From Sphingomonas sp. CL5.1 (GTDB lineage: Bacteria; Pseudomonadota; Alphaproteobacteria; Sphingomonadales; Sphingomonadaceae): 64,000 nt of DNA. The notes under the pieces are model-generated. The model did no database searches, had not been told where the DNA came from, and saw nothing but the letters and a program-made list of their open reading frames with translations. How positions within the stretch are numbered: the first letter of the stretch is position 1; every line of letters starts with the position of its first letter. Below, in pieces: positions 1-7,079 of this stretch. The position numbers and the translations under genes were made by a program. The DNA lies in the NCBI RefSeq assembly GCF_013344685.1, contig NZ_CP050137.1:2349001-2413000 (forward strand), given 5' to 3'.

Positions 1-658
1 CCTCGCGGATGCGGTGGCAGCGCACCGCGAACGCGCCCGGATCGCGCGCGCGCAGCGTGGCGGCGGCCGGATCGACCTGCGCGCAGCCGCGCGCCAGGAT
101 CAGCCCGGCCAGCGCGTCGCGCGTCCCGCTGGTCGCCGGCGGGCCATAGACGCGGATCGGTGTGGCGGGCAGCGCGGGGTTCACGTCGTGCCACGTCCGC
201 GCGGCGTTCGGGCGGCCGCCCGGCGTCGCGGCGAGCGCGCGGTAGAGATCGGCCGGGGTCAGCGCCATCCGCGCGCCGCGCTTCGCTTCGGCGAGGACCA
301 CGCCGTCGATGCCGATCTGGATTTCCAGCAGCCGCCCCGCGCCGTTACGCGCGCAGGCGTCATATTCCACCCGCCGCATGCGGCGCGAGGCGTCCTCGAT
401 ATCGGGATGCGCCGCGCCGATCCCCGCGCAGAACAGCCTCATCCCCGCGCCCGTGCCGGTGGACTCGATCACCGGCGGCCTGGCGCCCGGCGTATTGACG
501 AGGAACTGTTCCGCCACGATGGCGGTGAAGGGATAGACGGTGGAGGAGCCGACCGCCCGGATCTGCTCGCGTGTGCCTGCGCCGCCGCCCGCCGCCTGAT
601 CGTGGCAGGCGGCGAGCGACAGCGATATGGCGACGAGCAGCGCGGCGCGGCGAATCAT
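1..658 (-). CDS. pstS: PstS-like phosphate-binding lipoprotein (partial)
   Basis: Periplasmic phosphate-binding component of the Pst ABC importer; only about the first 219 residues lie in the window. The N terminus is a lipoprotein signal with lipobox LAAC (Cys18), so the mature protein should be membrane-anchored. The segment GSSTVYPF just after it is the phosphate-binding P-loop-like motif of PstS proteins, and SGTRDALAGL further on is a second conserved binding segment. The gene follows phoR on the same strand after a 62-base gap that holds tandem PHO-box-like repeats. pstC, pstA, pstB, phoU and phoB probably follow off the left edge, as in related genomes, but cannot be seen here. The family assignment is firm; the phosphate specificity rests on motifs and context. 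Confidence 0.9.
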   Translation of the reverse strand, partial: MIRRAALLVAISLSLAACHDQAAGGGAGTREQIRAVGSSTVYPFTAIVAEQFLVNTPGARPPVIESTGTGAGMRLFCAGIGAAHPDIEDASRRMRRVEYDACARNGAGRLLEIQIGIDGVVLAEAKRGARMALTPADLYRALAATPGGRPNAARTWHDVNPALPATPIRVYGPPATSGTRDALAGLILARGCAQVDPAAATLRARDPGAFAVRCHRIRE

Positions 659-704
659 CAAAACCCCATACGCCTTCGATAGGCGGCGTTCGTTTCCGGT
701 ACGC

Positions 705-737
705 CTGTGTGACACTGAGGTTACGCTAATATGACAG
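705..737 (-). promoter_or_regulatory. Candidate PHO box upstream of pstS
   Basis: On the minus strand three 7-mers repeat at an exact 11-base spacing: CTGTCAT (737-731), GCGTAAC (726-720) and GTGTCAC (715-709). PhoB binds direct repeats of CTGTCA-like 7-mers spaced 11 bases apart. The first unit is a perfect match, the third is close and the middle one is degenerate. The site covers the last codons and stop of phoR and lies about 50 bases before the pstS start, so pstS can have its own phosphate-starvation promoter. Binding is inferred, not shown. Confidence 0.6.
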
Positions 738-1980
738 CGGCATCGGCCGCGCGCAGCATCACCGTGACGCGCGTGCCCTCGCCGACCGTGCTGGCGATAT
801 CGAGCCTGCCGCGATGACGCTCCACGATATGCTTGACGATCGCGAGGCCAAGGCCAGTGCCGCCGAGCGAACGGCTGCGCCCGGCATCGACGCGATAGAA
901 GCGTTCGGTGAGCCGAGGCAGATGCTCGGGCGGGATGCCCTCGCCCTGATCGGCGACGACGAGGCGGACCATGTTCCCCGCCGCCGGCGCCGCCTCGACG
1001 CGGATCGGCGTGCCGGGGCGGCCGTATTTCATCGCATTGCCGATCAGGTTGTGCAGGAGCTGGGAGAGCTGGACGGCATCCCCCGTCACCACCGGCAGGC
1101 CGGGTGTGACGTGGAGCGAGATATCGTGCCCGCGCCCGTCATGCGCGCCAGCCAGCGCTGTTGCCGTCTCGCGGATCAGCCGCGCAAGATCGATCGAATC
1201 GGGCGGCTGGCGGAACTTGTCCGCCTCGATCCGCGACAGGCTCATCAGGTCGCCGACCAGCCGATCCATCCGCTGCGCCTCGTCGAACACGATGCGCAGG
1301 AAGCGAGTGCGGATTTCCGCGTCGTCGCCCGCCTCGTCGGCCAGCGTCTCGACATAGCCGAGGATCGAGGCGAGCGGGGTGCGCAGCTCATGGCTGGCAT
1401 TGGCGACGAAATCGACGCGCATCTTCTCGGCGGCATGGGCGTCGGTGCGGTCGAGCAGGTGGATCAGCCGGCGGTTGCCACCGATCGCGTTGGCGCGCAT
1501 CTCCCATCGCTGGTTCAGCCCGCCCAGCCCGACCAGCTCGATCGGCGGCGGCTCGCCGTCGCGCGGCTGCGAAAGATGCGTGGCGGCGGCCGGATGCCGG
1601 ATCGCGGTGCGCACGTCCTCTCCCGCGACATGCTCGCCGAACAGCGTCCGCGCCGCGCGGTTGGCGAGCGCGACGCGCGTGCCCTCGAGCAGCAGCACCG
1701 GCTCGAGGATGGCGTCGATCGCCACCTCGATCGCGGGGCCGGGGACGGCGGCGTCGCGGGCGAGGGCGGCGGCCTCCGCCTCCCGCTCCTCGCGCATCTG
1801 CGAGGCGGCGAGCAGCGCGACCAACCCGCCGGCGAGCGCGACCAGCGGCACCTGCCAGTCGCCCGCCAGCGCCCAGGTGACGGCTGCCGTCACGGCGACG
1901 ATGCCGGCCGCGAGCCAGCCGCGAGGGGTGATTCCGTCCAGCACGGCGCGCGCTTTAGCCGATCGCCGGCGCGCGCGCAT
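721..1980 (-). CDS. phoR: Phosphate regulon sensor histidine kinase PhoR
   Basis: Membrane sensor kinase of the PhoR-PhoB system, 419 residues. Order of parts: two hydrophobic segments (about 21-40 and 44-60), a PAS-like region (about 80-180), a HisKA domain with ASHELRTPL (phosphoacceptor His197), and an HATPase_c domain with the N-box around Asn311-Asn315, DQGEG (344-348) and GGTGLGLA (373-380). The reading frame is open upstream to 2094, but that would overlap the divergent gene at 2065; the ATG at 1980 gives a normal PhoR N terminus. The pstS gene follows, which supports PhoR over other kinases of this class. The partner response regulator is not in the window. Confidence 0.9.
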   Translation of the reverse strand: MRARRRSAKARAVLDGITPRGWLAAGIVAVTAAVTWALAGDWQVPLVALAGGLVALLAASQMREEREAEAAALARDAAVPGPAIEVAIDAILEPVLLLEGTRVALANRAARTLFGEHVAGEDVRTAIRHPAAATHLSQPRDGEPPPIELVGLGGLNQRWEMRANAIGGNRRLIHLLDRTDAHAAEKMRVDFVANASHELRTPLASILGYVETLADEAGDDAEIRTRFLRIVFDEAQRMDRLVGDLMSLSRIEADKFRQPPDSIDLARLIRETATALAGAHDGRGHDISLHVTPGLPVVTGDAVQLSQLLHNLIGNAMKYGRPGTPIRVEAAPAAGNMVRLVVADQGEGIPPEHLPRLTERFYRVDAGRSRSLGGTGLGLAIVKHIVERHRGRLDIASTVGEGTRVTVMLRAADAAVILA

Positions 1981-2064
1981 CCGGGCGTAAACCGAAAGGT
2001 AAACGTCCCGGCGTGATACGTCCCGGCGGCCCTGCTTGTCTCGCGGGGCCGATTGTGGGACTGC

Positions 2065-2484
2065 ATGGACGAGATGAGCGACGAAACCGATCATGACGGC
2101 GAACCGCGCGACGCGGGTGCGACGCGCAGGCGCGCGCTGATGCTCGGCGCCGTGGGGGCGGCGGCGGTCGTGTCGATCCGCCCGGCGCTGGCGCAGACCG
2201 CCGGATCGGTGCTCACCTGCGAGATACCGGTGCCCGATCCGGGCCGCGCGGGCGGCTATATCGACGCCAACGGCAAGGTCGTTCCGGCGGGAACGAAGAA
2301 CGCCTTCGCGCCGCCGCTCCGCCCATTGAAGGGCGAGGACGTGCGCCGCGCGATGGCGACCGGGGGCAATCTGCCCGGCACGGATTACGAGCGCAGCCGC
2401 GCCTATCTCAAATATGTCGGGCGGTTGCAGCGCGGGACGACTGGCTTCACCTGCTTCGCCTCGCTCCAGATGCTGCGGAAGTAA
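2065..2484 (+). CDS. Tat-exported small protein of the HPr-rel-A cassette
   Basis: A 139-residue protein I do not recognise as a named family. Residues 20-26 (TRRRALM) followed by a hydrophobic stretch (about 24-37) and ALA-Q (cleavage near 43/44) form a twin-arginine signal peptide. The mature part is about 96 residues, with only two cysteines (Cys52 and Cys130), a Pro- and Gly-rich first half, and the C terminus FASLQMLRK. ATGs at 2065 and 2074 are both possible; the first is used. Seven bases separate it from the PqqD-like gene, so it is very likely co-expressed with the kinase cassette. It could be the cassette's substrate or just a co-expressed exported protein. A Tat route suggests it folds in the cytoplasm first, where cytoplasmic enzymes could act on it. 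Confidence 0.75.
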   Translation: MDEMSDETDHDGEPRDAGATRRRALMLGAVGAAAVVSIRPALAQTAGSVLTCEIPVPDPGRAGGYIDANGKVVPAGTKNAFAPPLRPLKGEDVRRAMATGGNLPGTDYERSRAYLKYVGRLQRGTTGFTCFASLQMLRK

Positions 2485-2491
2485 ACGCGCG

Positions 2492-2755
2492 ATGGCCGCG
2501 ACGCGCTATCGCGCGCCGGCCCAGGGCGGGCTGCGCATCGCGCCGCTCGACGATCTCGTCGCCATCTATCACCGCGCGTCGGGCATCACCCATCTGGTCG
2601 TCGCCCCGGTGCCCGAGCTGCTGGAGGCGATGGCGGGCGAATGGCGCACGCTGGAGGCGCTGGCCGGTGCCTTCGGCCTCGCGCCGGACGAGCGCGGCGC
2701 GCTGACCGAGCGGCTCGGCGAGCTGGTCGCGGCCGGACTGGTCGAGGTGGGGTGA
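2492..2755 (+). CDS. PqqD-like protein, HPr-rel-A system
   Basis: An 87-residue protein of the PqqD fold, the type used as a RiPP recognition element that binds leader peptides and presents them to modifying enzymes. The line LDDLVAIYHRASG (19-31), the HLVV strand (34-37) and the helix beginning PELLEAM match the usual PqqD order of strand, strand, helix; the C-terminal half is a small winged-helix-like part ending in LVAAGLVEVG. The ATG at 2492 is chosen because the homologous region starts there. Its TGA overlaps the GTG start of the kinase by four bases (GTGA), so the two are translationally coupled. Protein-family curators call this subgroup the PqqD family of the HPr-rel-A system. Its partner peptide is unknown. 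Confidence 0.85.
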   Translation: MAATRYRAPAQGGLRIAPLDDLVAIYHRASGITHLVVAPVPELLEAMAGEWRTLEALAGAFGLAPDERGALTERLGELVAAGLVEVG

Positions 2756-3603
2756 GGCACGTTTTCTCCGTCCGCATCGGGCCGACCTCGTTCCGCGTCG
2801 GATCGGACTGGCGCGCGCCGGTCGAGCAGCTCCGCGCGCTCTACGCCGGTTATCCCACTCCAGAAGGGGGGATAACCGATTACACCGTGCGGCTGTCCGC
2901 GACGCGGCCGTGGCGGCGCTTCGTCCGCCCGTCGGTGGCGATCGCGGGGGACTATATGCTGCCGGACGCGGCGCCGCTGCCGCTCGCGCACGGCCTGCTC
3001 GCCGCCGAGATGGCGATGAACCTGCAACTCGCGCTGGGTGAGCGGCGCTTCCTGCTGCTCCACGCCGCGACCGTGGAGCGCGAGGGGCGGGCGATCGTGC
3101 TGACCGGCGAATCCGGCGCGGGGAAATCGACGCTCGCGGCGCTGCTCTCCGCGCGCGGCTGGCGATTGATGGGGGACGAGTTCGCGCTGCTCGATCCCGA
3201 TACCGGGCTGCTCCACGCCTTTCCCCGGCTGGTGAGCCTCAAGAACGCGGCGATCGACGTGGTGCGCGCGGCGCTGCCCGATGCGCGCTTCGGGCCATTG
3301 CTGGCGGGGACGCCGAAGGGTGATATCCGCCATCTCGTGCCGGGCGAGGCGGCGCTGGCGACGATGGACCGTCCGGCGCGGCCCGTGCGGCTGATCTTCC
3401 CGCGCTACGGCTTCGCGGCCGACGCCCGACCTGTCGGCGCGGGCGAGGCGTTCGTCCGGCTGACGCAGGCATCGACCAATTATGTCGCGCTCGGCGAGCA
3501 GGGATTCGACGCGCTGACCCGCTTCGTGCGCGACGTGCCCGCGATTGCACTGGATTATCCCCACGCGGAAAGCGCGATCGCGGCGATCGAGACGGAAGCA
3601 TGA
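2752..3603 (+). CDS. HprK-related kinase A
   Basis: A 283-residue P-loop kinase distantly related to HPr kinase/phosphorylase. The Walker A motif is GESGAGKST (119-127). It is preceded by HAATVE (104-109), where HprK has its conserved His-containing strand, and followed by GDEFALLD (141-148), the acidic segment matching the catalytic region of HprK. The first 100 residues are a separate N-terminal domain. The GTG start overlaps the previous stop by four bases; the end overlaps the next start by four bases (ATGA at 3600). True HprK acts on Ser46 of HPr in carbon regulation; nothing here shows that. HprK-like kinases of similar design phosphorylate lasso peptides, so a peptide or protein substrate is a reasonable guess. 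The catalytic class is well supported; the substrate is unknown. Confidence 0.88.
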   Translation: MRHVFSVRIGPTSFRVGSDWRAPVEQLRALYAGYPTPEGGITDYTVRLSATRPWRRFVRPSVAIAGDYMLPDAAPLPLAHGLLAAEMAMNLQLALGERRFLLLHAATVEREGRAIVLTGESGAGKSTLAALLSARGWRLMGDEFALLDPDTGLLHAFPRLVSLKNAAIDVVRAALPDARFGPLLAGTPKGDIRHLVPGEAALATMDRPARPVRLIFPRYGFAADARPVGAGEAFVRLTQASTNYVALGEQGFDALTRFVRDVPAIALDYPHAESAIAAIETEA

Positions 3604-4634
3604 GGAGCGGCGCGGTGCATCTGCTCTGCCGCCTGCTCGCCGTTCCCGAGACGGCGCTGAGGGTCGATGCCGGACGATGGAGCGAGGTGATAACGGTCGC
3701 GCGCGCCGAGTTGCTGATCGGCTCGCTCGCATTCCGCCTGCGCGGCCTGCCGCTGCCGGCGCGGGTGGAGGCGATCCTCGCGGCGGCGATCCGCTCGGCG
3801 GAGGAAGGACGGCGGCAGGCCTTGTGGGAGGCGGAAATGGCGCGCCGCGCGCTCGCGCCGCTCGGCTGTAAGGTGGTCCTACTCAAGGGCACCGCCTTCG
3901 TCGCGGCGGGGCTGGACGCGGGGCGGGGGCGGCATATCGGCGATCTCGACATCCTCGTGCCGCGCGCCGTGCTCGACGCGTCGGAGGCGGCGCTGCTCGC
4001 GGCCGGATGGGAATGGGTGAAGCCCGATCCCTATGACGACAGCTACTATCGGCGCTGGATGCACGAGCTGCCGCCGCTGATCCATCGCGAGCGCGACCGG
4101 ATGATCGACGTCCACCACACGATCCTGCCGCCGACCGCCCGGCTCACGCCCGACGCCGCGCAACTGCTCGCCGCCGCCGAGCCGCTCGAAGGCGGTCTGT
4201 CTATCCTGTCGCCGGAGGACATGGTGGTCCATGCCGCGATTCACCTGTTCGCGGACGGCGATCTGTCGGGCGGCCTGCGCAACCTGTGGGATATCGACCG
4301 GCTGGTGCGCGAGTTCACCGCGCGCGACCCGGATTGGCAGGTCAGGCTGGCGAGGCGCGCCGCCACGCATCAGGCGGAGCGGGTCGTGTCGCGGGCGCTG
4401 CGGGCGGCGCACCTGCTGTTCGATACGCCGGTTGCGGAGGGCCGCGCCGAGCGCGTGTTCGACACCATCGCGCGCCGTCGCCTGCTCGCGCGCGACGGTT
4501 GGGGGCGCGGCATCCGGCCGGCGACGCGACTTGCCTTCTACGTCCGCTCGCACTGGCTCCGCATGCCGCCGGCCATGCTGGCGCGGCATCTGTGGATCAA
4601 GGCCAAGTCGCGTGGTCGCCGCGAAAGTGCCTGA
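3600..4634 (+). CDS. Nucleotidyltransferase family protein (NTP_transf_5)
   Basis: A 344-residue member of the uncharacterised nucleotidyltransferase family NTP_transf_5. Visible motifs are VLLKGTAF (93-100), GRHIGDLDILV (110-120), which supplies the two metal-binding Asp residues of the polymerase-beta-like fold, and IDVHHTIL (169-176), probably the third acidic position. The rest is helical. It overlaps the kinase by four bases and ends the cassette. Members of this family occur next to HprK-like kinases and PqqD-like proteins both in HPr-rel-A loci and in some peptide-modification clusters. Transfer of a nucleotide or nucleotide-sugar to the same substrate is an inference from fold and position. 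Its last 38 bases overlap the convergent VanZ-like gene. Confidence 0.85.
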   Translation: MRSGAVHLLCRLLAVPETALRVDAGRWSEVITVARAELLIGSLAFRLRGLPLPARVEAILAAAIRSAEEGRRQALWEAEMARRALAPLGCKVVLLKGTAFVAAGLDAGRGRHIGDLDILVPRAVLDASEAALLAAGWEWVKPDPYDDSYYRRWMHELPPLIHRERDRMIDVHHTILPPTARLTPDAAQLLAAAEPLEGGLSILSPEDMVVHAAIHLFADGDLSGGLRNLWDIDRLVREFTARDPDWQVRLARRAATHQAERVVSRALRAAHLLFDTPVAEGRAERVFDTIARRRLLARDGWGRGIRPATRLAFYVRSHWLRMPPAMLARHLWIKAKSRGRRESA

Positions 4635-4965
4635 ACAGCGCGACCAACGCGATCACCGCGAGGATCGCGCCGGTGTCGGCGAGCCAGTCCATGATGTCGC
4701 AATCGCGATGCAGCGCGGGGATCGATTGCGCTACTTCGATCAGTGCGCCGAGGAAGGATAGCCGTTCGGCGATCCGCCACAGCGGCGCCTTCGGATAGGC
4801 GAGCGTCGCCAGCACCGTCAGCGTGGCGAAGGCGGCCATATGCTGCCACTTGTCCCCGACGTTGACGAGTTGCGGCGGATGCGGCAGCAGCGCCATCGTG
4901 ATCGCGAAGGTCGCCGCGATGGCGAGCAGCAGCCGCCAGAAGGTCAGGCGTTCCTGATGGGTCAT
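4597..4965 (-). CDS. VanZ-like membrane protein
   Basis: A 122-residue protein with three or four hydrophobic segments (about 10-27, 43-57, 68-80, 97-111) and the VanZ-like signature GDKWQHMAAF (37-46). It also has an Asp-rich stretch between the last two segments (HRDCDIMDWLAD, 86-97) typical of this family. The biochemical role of VanZ-like proteins is not settled. The gene follows gph with a four-base overlap (4962-4965), so the two are co-translated, and it converges on the nucleotidyltransferase gene with a 38-base overlap. The call is by motif; no function is proposed. Confidence 0.85.
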   Translation of the reverse strand: MTHQERLTFWRLLLAIAATFAITMALLPHPPQLVNVGDKWQHMAAFATLTVLATLAYPKAPLWRIAERLSFLGALIEVAQSIPALHRDCDIMDWLADTGAILAVIALVALFRHFRGDHATWP

Positions 4966-5612
4966 AGTCTCTCGAGCACGGGAATCAGGTCGTCGAAATG
5001 CGCGATCACGGCGTCGGCGCCGAGCGTTTCGACGGGTTGGTTGAGGAAGCCGAACGCGCAGGCGATCGCCGGTATCCCCGCCGCGTGCGCCGCGCCGACG
5101 TCATAGACCGAATCGCCGACGAACGCGGCGCGGCCGCCGCCGCAACGCGCGATCATCGCCTCGATCGGCGCGGGCGAGGGCTTGCCCGCGCCGCCGACGA
5201 TCGTCGCGAAGCGGCCGGTGATGCCGACCGCGTCGAGCAGCAGCCGCGCGAGGCGCTCCGCCTTGTTCGTCACCAGCGCGATCGTCACGTCCAGCCCCGC
5301 CAGCGCGTCCAGCATCGGCAGCGCGCCCGGAAAAGGCATGGTATGGATCGCGATGTTGGCCGCATAGAAATCGATCATCACCGGATAGAGCCGGTCGAGC
5401 ATCGATTCGTCACCTCCGCCGGTCGCCGCCAGCGCGAGCGACAGCATATGCCGCCCGCCGCCGCCGATCATCGGCCGCACGCGATCGACCGGCAGCGGCG
5501 CGCGCCCTTCAGTCGCCAGCGCGTGATTCACCGCCGCGGCAAGGTCCGCGCTCGTATCGAGCAGCGTGCCGTCGAGATCGAACCCGACGATCGTGAACGG
5601 AAAAACATTCAT
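4962..5612 (-). CDS. gph: HAD-family phosphoglycolate phosphatase
   Basis: A 216-residue HAD hydrolase of the Gph type, which dephosphorylates 2-phosphoglycolate arising from DNA 3'-phosphoglycolate repair. All four HAD motifs are present: DLDGTLLDT (12-20, nucleophile Asp12 and acid/base Asp14), LVTNK (113-117), GKPSP (143-147, Lys144) and VGDSVYD (165-171). A helical cap occupies about residues 20-90. Length fits the family. Related HAD phosphatases with other substrates cannot be excluded by sequence alone. It is divergent from glmU, with about 60 bases between the start codons, and overlaps the VanZ-like gene at its end. Confidence 0.85.
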   Translation of the reverse strand: MNVFPFTIVGFDLDGTLLDTSADLAAAVNHALATEGRAPLPVDRVRPMIGGGGRHMLSLALAATGGGDESMLDRLYPVMIDFYAANIAIHTMPFPGALPMLDALAGLDVTIALVTNKAERLARLLLDAVGITGRFATIVGGAGKPSPAPIEAMIARCGGGRAAFVGDSVYDVGAAHAAGIPAIACAFGFLNQPVETLGADAVIAHFDDLIPVLERL

Positions 5613-5674
5613 CGGTCATGCGCCAGACAGCAGGGCTATGGAAATGGCAAGCCTCCAATGCGAAAGCACTCCGC

Positions 5675-7033
5675 ATGAACGACAGACCGATTGCCGCCAT
5701 CATCCTCGCCGCCGGCAATGGCACGCGGATGAAATCCGATCTGCATAAGGTGCTTCATCCGCTCGCCGGGCGGCCGATGCTGCTGCACCTGCTGTCGAGC
5801 GTCGCCGCGCTGGAGCCGGCGCGCACCGTTGTGGTGGTCGGTGCGCGGCGCGAGCAGGTGGAGGCGGCGGTCGCGCCGGTCGGCGCGGAGGTGGTGCATC
5901 AGGCGGAGCAACTCGGCACCGGCCATGCCGTGCATCAGGCGGAGTACGCACTCGCCGGATTCGCGGGGGACGTGCTGATCCTCTATGGCGACGTGCCGCT
6001 CGTGTCCGCCGATACGATGCGGCGGATGCTGGAGCGGCTCCACGCCCCGGATGCGCCGGCGATGGTGGTGCTCGGCTTCCGTCCGGTCGATCCCGCCGCT
6101 TACGGCCGGGTGATCGCGGACGGCGACGGGCATATCGTGAAGATGGTCGAGTATAAGGACGCATCGCCTGAGGAATGCGCCGTAAATCTCTGTAACTCTG
6201 GCCTGATGGCGGTACGGAGCGAGGATCTGTTCGGCCTGCTGGCGCGCGTCGGCAATGACAATGCCGCGGGCGAATTCTATCTGCCCGATATCGTGATGCT
6301 CGCCGCCGCCGATGGCCGCCCCTCGGCGGTGATCGAGACAGGCGAGGCGGAAGTCGCCGGCGTCAACAGCCGCGCTGAACTGGCCATGGTGGAGCGCGCG
6401 TGGCAGGCGCGCCGCCGCGCGCAGGCGATGGCCGATGGCGCCACGCTGATCGCGCCGGAGACGGTGTGGTTCTCGCACGACACCTCGCTCGGCCGCGACG
6501 TGACGATCGAGCCGAACGTGGTGTTCGGCCCCGGCGTCACCGTGGCGGACGGCGCGACGATCCACGCCTTCAGCCATCTGGAAGGGGCGAGCGTCGGCGC
6601 AAGCTGCTCGGTCGGCCCTTATGCGCGCTTGCGGCCCGGCGCGGTGATGCAGGCGAAATCGCGCGTCGGCAATTTCGTCGAGATGAAGAAGGCGGTACTT
6701 GGCGAGGGCGCCAAGGCAAACCATCTGACCTATCTCGGCGATGCCGAGGTGGGTGCCGGCGCGAACATTGGCGCCGGAACGATTACATGCAATTATGATG
6801 GTTTCTTCAAATATCAGACGAAGATTGGTGCGGGGGCCTTCATCGGCTCCAACTCCGCCTTGGTCGCGCCGGTGACGATCGGCGACGGGGCGATCGTCGG
6901 CGCGGGCGCGGTGGTGACGCGCGACGTGAGCGCCGATGCATTGGCGCTCGTCCGGCCGGCGCAGGAGGAGAAAGCCGGCTGGGCCGCCCGTTTCCGCGAG
7001 ATGATGACGGCGCGCAAGAAAGCCGCCAGATAA
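5675..7033 (+). CDS. glmU: Bifunctional UDP-N-acetylglucosamine pyrophosphorylase / glucosamine-1-phosphate N-acetyltransferase
   Basis: GlmU acetylates glucosamine-1-phosphate and then couples it to UTP, giving UDP-GlcNAc for peptidoglycan and lipopolysaccharide. The N-terminal uridylyltransferase begins with LAAGNGTRMKSDLHKVLHP (11-29), the nucleotide-binding loop of the family. The C-terminal half is a left-handed beta-helix of hexapeptide repeats with NHLTYLGDAEVGAGANIGAG, the acetyltransferase active-site region. From the ATG at 5675 the length is 452 residues, the normal size; an in-frame start at 5618 would add a non-homologous tail. glmS follows 46 bases downstream, so the two steps from fructose-6-phosphate to UDP-GlcNAc are co-expressed, with only GlmM elsewhere. 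Confidence 0.96.
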   Translation: MNDRPIAAIILAAGNGTRMKSDLHKVLHPLAGRPMLLHLLSSVAALEPARTVVVVGARREQVEAAVAPVGAEVVHQAEQLGTGHAVHQAEYALAGFAGDVLILYGDVPLVSADTMRRMLERLHAPDAPAMVVLGFRPVDPAAYGRVIADGDGHIVKMVEYKDASPEECAVNLCNSGLMAVRSEDLFGLLARVGNDNAAGEFYLPDIVMLAAADGRPSAVIETGEAEVAGVNSRAELAMVERAWQARRRAQAMADGATLIAPETVWFSHDTSLGRDVTIEPNVVFGPGVTVADGATIHAFSHLEGASVGASCSVGPYARLRPGAVMQAKSRVGNFVEMKKAVLGEGAKANHLTYLGDAEVGAGANIGAGTITCNYDGFFKYQTKIGAGAFIGSNSALVAPVTIGDGAIVGAGAVVTRDVSADALALVRPAQEEKAGWAARFREMMTARKKAAR

Positions 7034-7079
7034 GCACCTGAACCGAACCTTTCCCGAACTTTTCGAAAGACAGAGCAGT

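Noticed and set aside
1985..2005. Direct repeat GTAAAC-N6-GTAAAC between phoR and the Tat-protein gene
   Set aside because: Spacing is 12, not the 11 expected for a PHO box, and the 7-mers do not match CTGTCA. It may be chance in a short intergenic gap.
2641..2751. Upstream ATG for the HprK-like kinase at 2641
   Set aside because: The added 37 residues are Arg/Gly-rich out-of-frame translation of the PqqD-like gene; the GTG at 2752 overlaps the stop in the usual GTGA way.
2065..4634. A complete lasso-peptide cluster
   Set aside because: The PqqD-like and HprK-like genes fit, but no asparagine-synthetase-like cyclase, no transglutaminase-like peptidase and no short precursor are present nearby.
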